Position numbers and translations under genes: made by a program. Below, piece by piece: positions 40,262 through 41,910 of a stretch of 41,910 nucleotides of DNA (its first letter is position 1; each line of letters starts with the position of its first letter). The notes under the pieces are model-generated. The model had not been told where the DNA came from. It searched no databases and was given only the letters and a program-made list of their open reading frames with translations. Origin of the DNA: Thermomicrobiaceae bacterium (GTDB lineage: Bacteria; Chloroflexota; Chloroflexia; Thermomicrobiales; Thermomicrobiaceae); the NCBI GenBank assembly GCA_007133615.1, contig SLMJ01000279.1, forward strand, positions 1 through 41,910, read 5' to 3'.

Positions 40262-41884
40262 ATGCCATTCGGACTCAGTGACAAAGCGTCCAACCGATGG
40301 ACCGCGGGATTGATCATCGCCCACATTGCGGCGCTGGTATTCGGCCTTCTCGGCCTTCTCATCGCGGTTCCGAACCCACACCTCTGGGCAGACAGCGAGA
40401 TGGGTGTGCGCGTGTACTCCTGGGGAATGCAGTACGCCGGCGGATCGCACATCGTCTTCGCTACGGCGGCCATGCTGCTGGTTGGAGTGCGTTACCTCGG
40501 CTTACGGCGGACGTCGATCTTCTTCGCAATTACATGCGTGATTTCTCTCAGTGCCGAACTCATCGGCACAACGACGGGCTTCCCGTTTGGTGAGTACCGG
40601 TACACGTCCGGACTGGGTTATCAGATCCTCGGCGAAGTTCCGTTTACGATACCGCTGTCCTGGTTCTACATGGGACTTGCGTCGTACGTCCTGGCGATCG
40701 TGCTGATCGGCACTGGCCCGGGCTGGAAGCGGCCGCTCGCCTCAGTCTTCCTCGGATCAATACTCCTGACGATCTGGGATCTCGTGCTCGACCCTGCAAT
40801 GGCGCACCAGCAGCTGGACGTCCGATTCTGGGTCTGGGAACAGGGTGGGATCTACTTTGATATGCCGGCTCAGAACTTCCTGGGATGGATTCTCACGGGC
40901 TTCCTGTTTATCGGACTCAGCCGCATCGTCTGGGGTAGTGACCCGCCGTTGACCAGTGGGCTGGTCCGGGTGTCGTTCATCATCTATCTGGCGAACCTGA
41001 TCTTCGCAATGGTGATCAGTGCGGCAGTCGGTCTCTGGTGGCCGGTGCTCATTACGGTGATCATCGGTGTGATTCCGGCTGCAATTGCACTACTTGCCGC
41101 AGAAGGCTGGCCGGACGGTGAAGCGACCGATGCGCACCTGCGGGATGACGACACGGTTCAACGTGTTTCTCGCGGTGTGATGACGCTCGGTGCAAGGCTA
41201 TTTCTCTGGCGGAATTCGTCAGCGGTTCGGCAGGATGGACTTGAGAACATTCCGGCGTCAGGGCCGGCGATTCTCGTATCGCGGCATTATCACCACCTGC
41301 TCGATGGCTGCGTGCTGCAGACCAGTGTCCCGCGGCCAATCCATATCATCGCCGCGATCGACTGGGCGGAGACCGGCCAGAAACGCCGCTTTCTGGAGAC
41401 TGCCTGCCGAATGGCCCGGTGGCCGATGGTTGTCAGACCGGATTCACAAGGTGCGGAGCGGTTCTCCGACACCGAGCGCGCAGCGCTGCTTCGTGTTGCG
41501 TTTCGTGAGTCGGTCGAATTGCTGACGAGCGGAAGAATTCTAGTCATTTTCCCGGAAGGCTATCCAACGGTCGACCCGCACGGCTCGCGCAAGACCAGGG
41601 AGGATGAACTTCTGCCGTTCGATCCTGGCTTTGTGTCGATCGTCCGGGCGGCCGAGCGTCGTTCCGGGTTCCACATTCCGCTGATTCCGGTTGGGTTCAA
41701 CTACTCCAGAGCATCGGATGCCGGCTGGGACATCCAGATGCGAGTCGGCGCCCCGATCTATCTGGACACCTATTCATCAGAATCATCGCTGATCACAGAT
41801 CTGACTTCCCGGGTGCAGTCTCTTTCAGAGCCTGAACCAGTAGCGGTCCGCGGTGACGTTCAACATGTCACGGAGACATCATGA
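40262..41884 (+). CDS. cruF: CruF-type carotenoid hydratase fused to a PlsC-like acyltransferase
   Basis: The 540-residue product joins two families. Residues about 1-280 form a membrane domain of seven to eight segments matching the DUF422/CruF carotenoid 1',2'-hydratase family, with TTGFPFGEYRYTSGLGYQIL, WDLVLDPAMA and WVWEQGGIYFDMPAQNFLGW. Residues about 310-520 form a soluble acyltransferase with SRHYHHLLDG (342-348) and FPEGYPTVDPHG (430-441). The ATG is 4 bp after the glycosyltransferase gene. The likely outcome is hydration and acylation of the carotenoid or its sugar. The first acyltransferase motif departs from HX4D. Confidence 0.88.
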   Translation: MPFGLSDKASNRWTAGLIIAHIAALVFGLLGLLIAVPNPHLWADSEMGVRVYSWGMQYAGGSHIVFATAAMLLVGVRYLGLRRTSIFFAITCVISLSAELIGTTTGFPFGEYRYTSGLGYQILGEVPFTIPLSWFYMGLASYVLAIVLIGTGPGWKRPLASVFLGSILLTIWDLVLDPAMAHQQLDVRFWVWEQGGIYFDMPAQNFLGWILTGFLFIGLSRIVWGSDPPLTSGLVRVSFIIYLANLIFAMVISAAVGLWWPVLITVIIGVIPAAIALLAAEGWPDGEATDAHLRDDDTVQRVSRGVMTLGARLFLWRNSSAVRQDGLENIPASGPAILVSRHYHHLLDGCVLQTSVPRPIHIIAAIDWAETGQKRRFLETACRMARWPMVVRPDSQGAERFSDTERAALLRVAFRESVELLTSGRILVIFPEGYPTVDPHGSRKTREDELLPFDPGFVSIVRAAERRSGFHIPLIPVGFNYSRASDAGWDIQMRVGAPIYLDTYSSESSLITDLTSRVQSLSEPEPVAVRGDVQHVTETS

Positions 41885-41910
41885 CAGTAGTTACTGAAAC
41901 ACCAGCGACA
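41881..41910 (+). CDS. Start of a further gene in the carotenoid run (cut by the window end)
   Basis: An ATG at 41881 overlaps the CruF fusion stop as ATGA and opens MTVVTETPAT before the sequence ends. GGAG six bases upstream serves as ribosome binding site. Ten residues cannot identify it. A phytoene desaturase (crtI) would fit because none is present in the window, but this is a guess from context. Confidence 0.6.
   Translation, partial: MTVVTETPAT

Noticed and set aside
41889-41898. AGTTACTGAA repeat of the crtB-upstream dyad half-site
   Set aside because: It matches 10 bases of the operator candidate at 37173, but lies in codons of the last partial gene and has no inverted partner; probably chance.

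Overview
The window is a 41.9 kb piece of a GC-rich bacterial chromosome. Gene content and style suggest a Chloroflexota bacterium, perhaps near Thermomicrobia. The hints are a tuf-S10-spc-alpha ribosomal cluster with many GTG/TTG starts, a zinc-type S14, the PspA-PspAA/HtpX-PspAB set, a sortase with a DUF4397 surface protein, and a CruF-type carotenoid cluster. The taxonomic call is an inference from these traits, not from a tree.

Region 1 (1-17577, all + strand) is one long translation and transcription cluster. It runs from the 3' half of tuf through rpsJ-rplC-rplD-rplW-rplB-rpsS-rplV-rpsC-rplP-rpmC-rpsQ, rplN-rplX-rplE-rpsN-rpsH-rplF-rplR-rpsE-rpmD-rplO-secY-adk-map, rpmJ-rpsM-rpsK-rpoA-rplQ, and truA-rplM-rpsI. 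Two usual members, infA (between map and rpmJ) and rpsD (between rpsK and rpoA), are absent, and gaps of about 160-170 bp that can fold lie in their places.

Region 2 (17574-25837) is mixed housekeeping. A minus-strand run reads nth, a histidine phosphatase, a metallo-beta-lactamase-fold hydrolase and a P1/S58 peptidase, with a xylose-isomerase-like TIM barrel downstream. malQ lies divergent from nth. A class-F-like sortase and a DUF4397 membrane-anchored secreted protein follow on the minus strand, then an intergenic region with five perfect palindromes, then a single-domain rhodanese.

Region 3 (25834-34844) is an envelope and membrane block. It holds a four-gene operon with two ABC ATPase/ABC-2 permease pairs, htpX-pspAB converging on pspA-pspAA across a strong bidirectional terminator, a WecG/TagA-type glycosyltransferase, a GT2 glycosyltransferase and trehalose-phosphatase OtsB.

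Region 4 (34983-41910) has an MFS transporter, then a carotenoid cluster: a TetR regulator with a structured leader, phytoene synthase crtB, an alpha/beta hydrolase, a membrane GT2 like carotenoid glycosyltransferases, and a fused CruF hydratase-acyltransferase. The first ten codons of a further overlapping gene close the window. Read together, the genes suggest a hydroxylated, glycosylated and acylated carotenoid.

The most unusual features are the CruF-acyltransferase fusion, the five-palindrome region, and repeated convergent gene ends whose stop codons overlap and which in places are built on hairpins inside the coding sequence.
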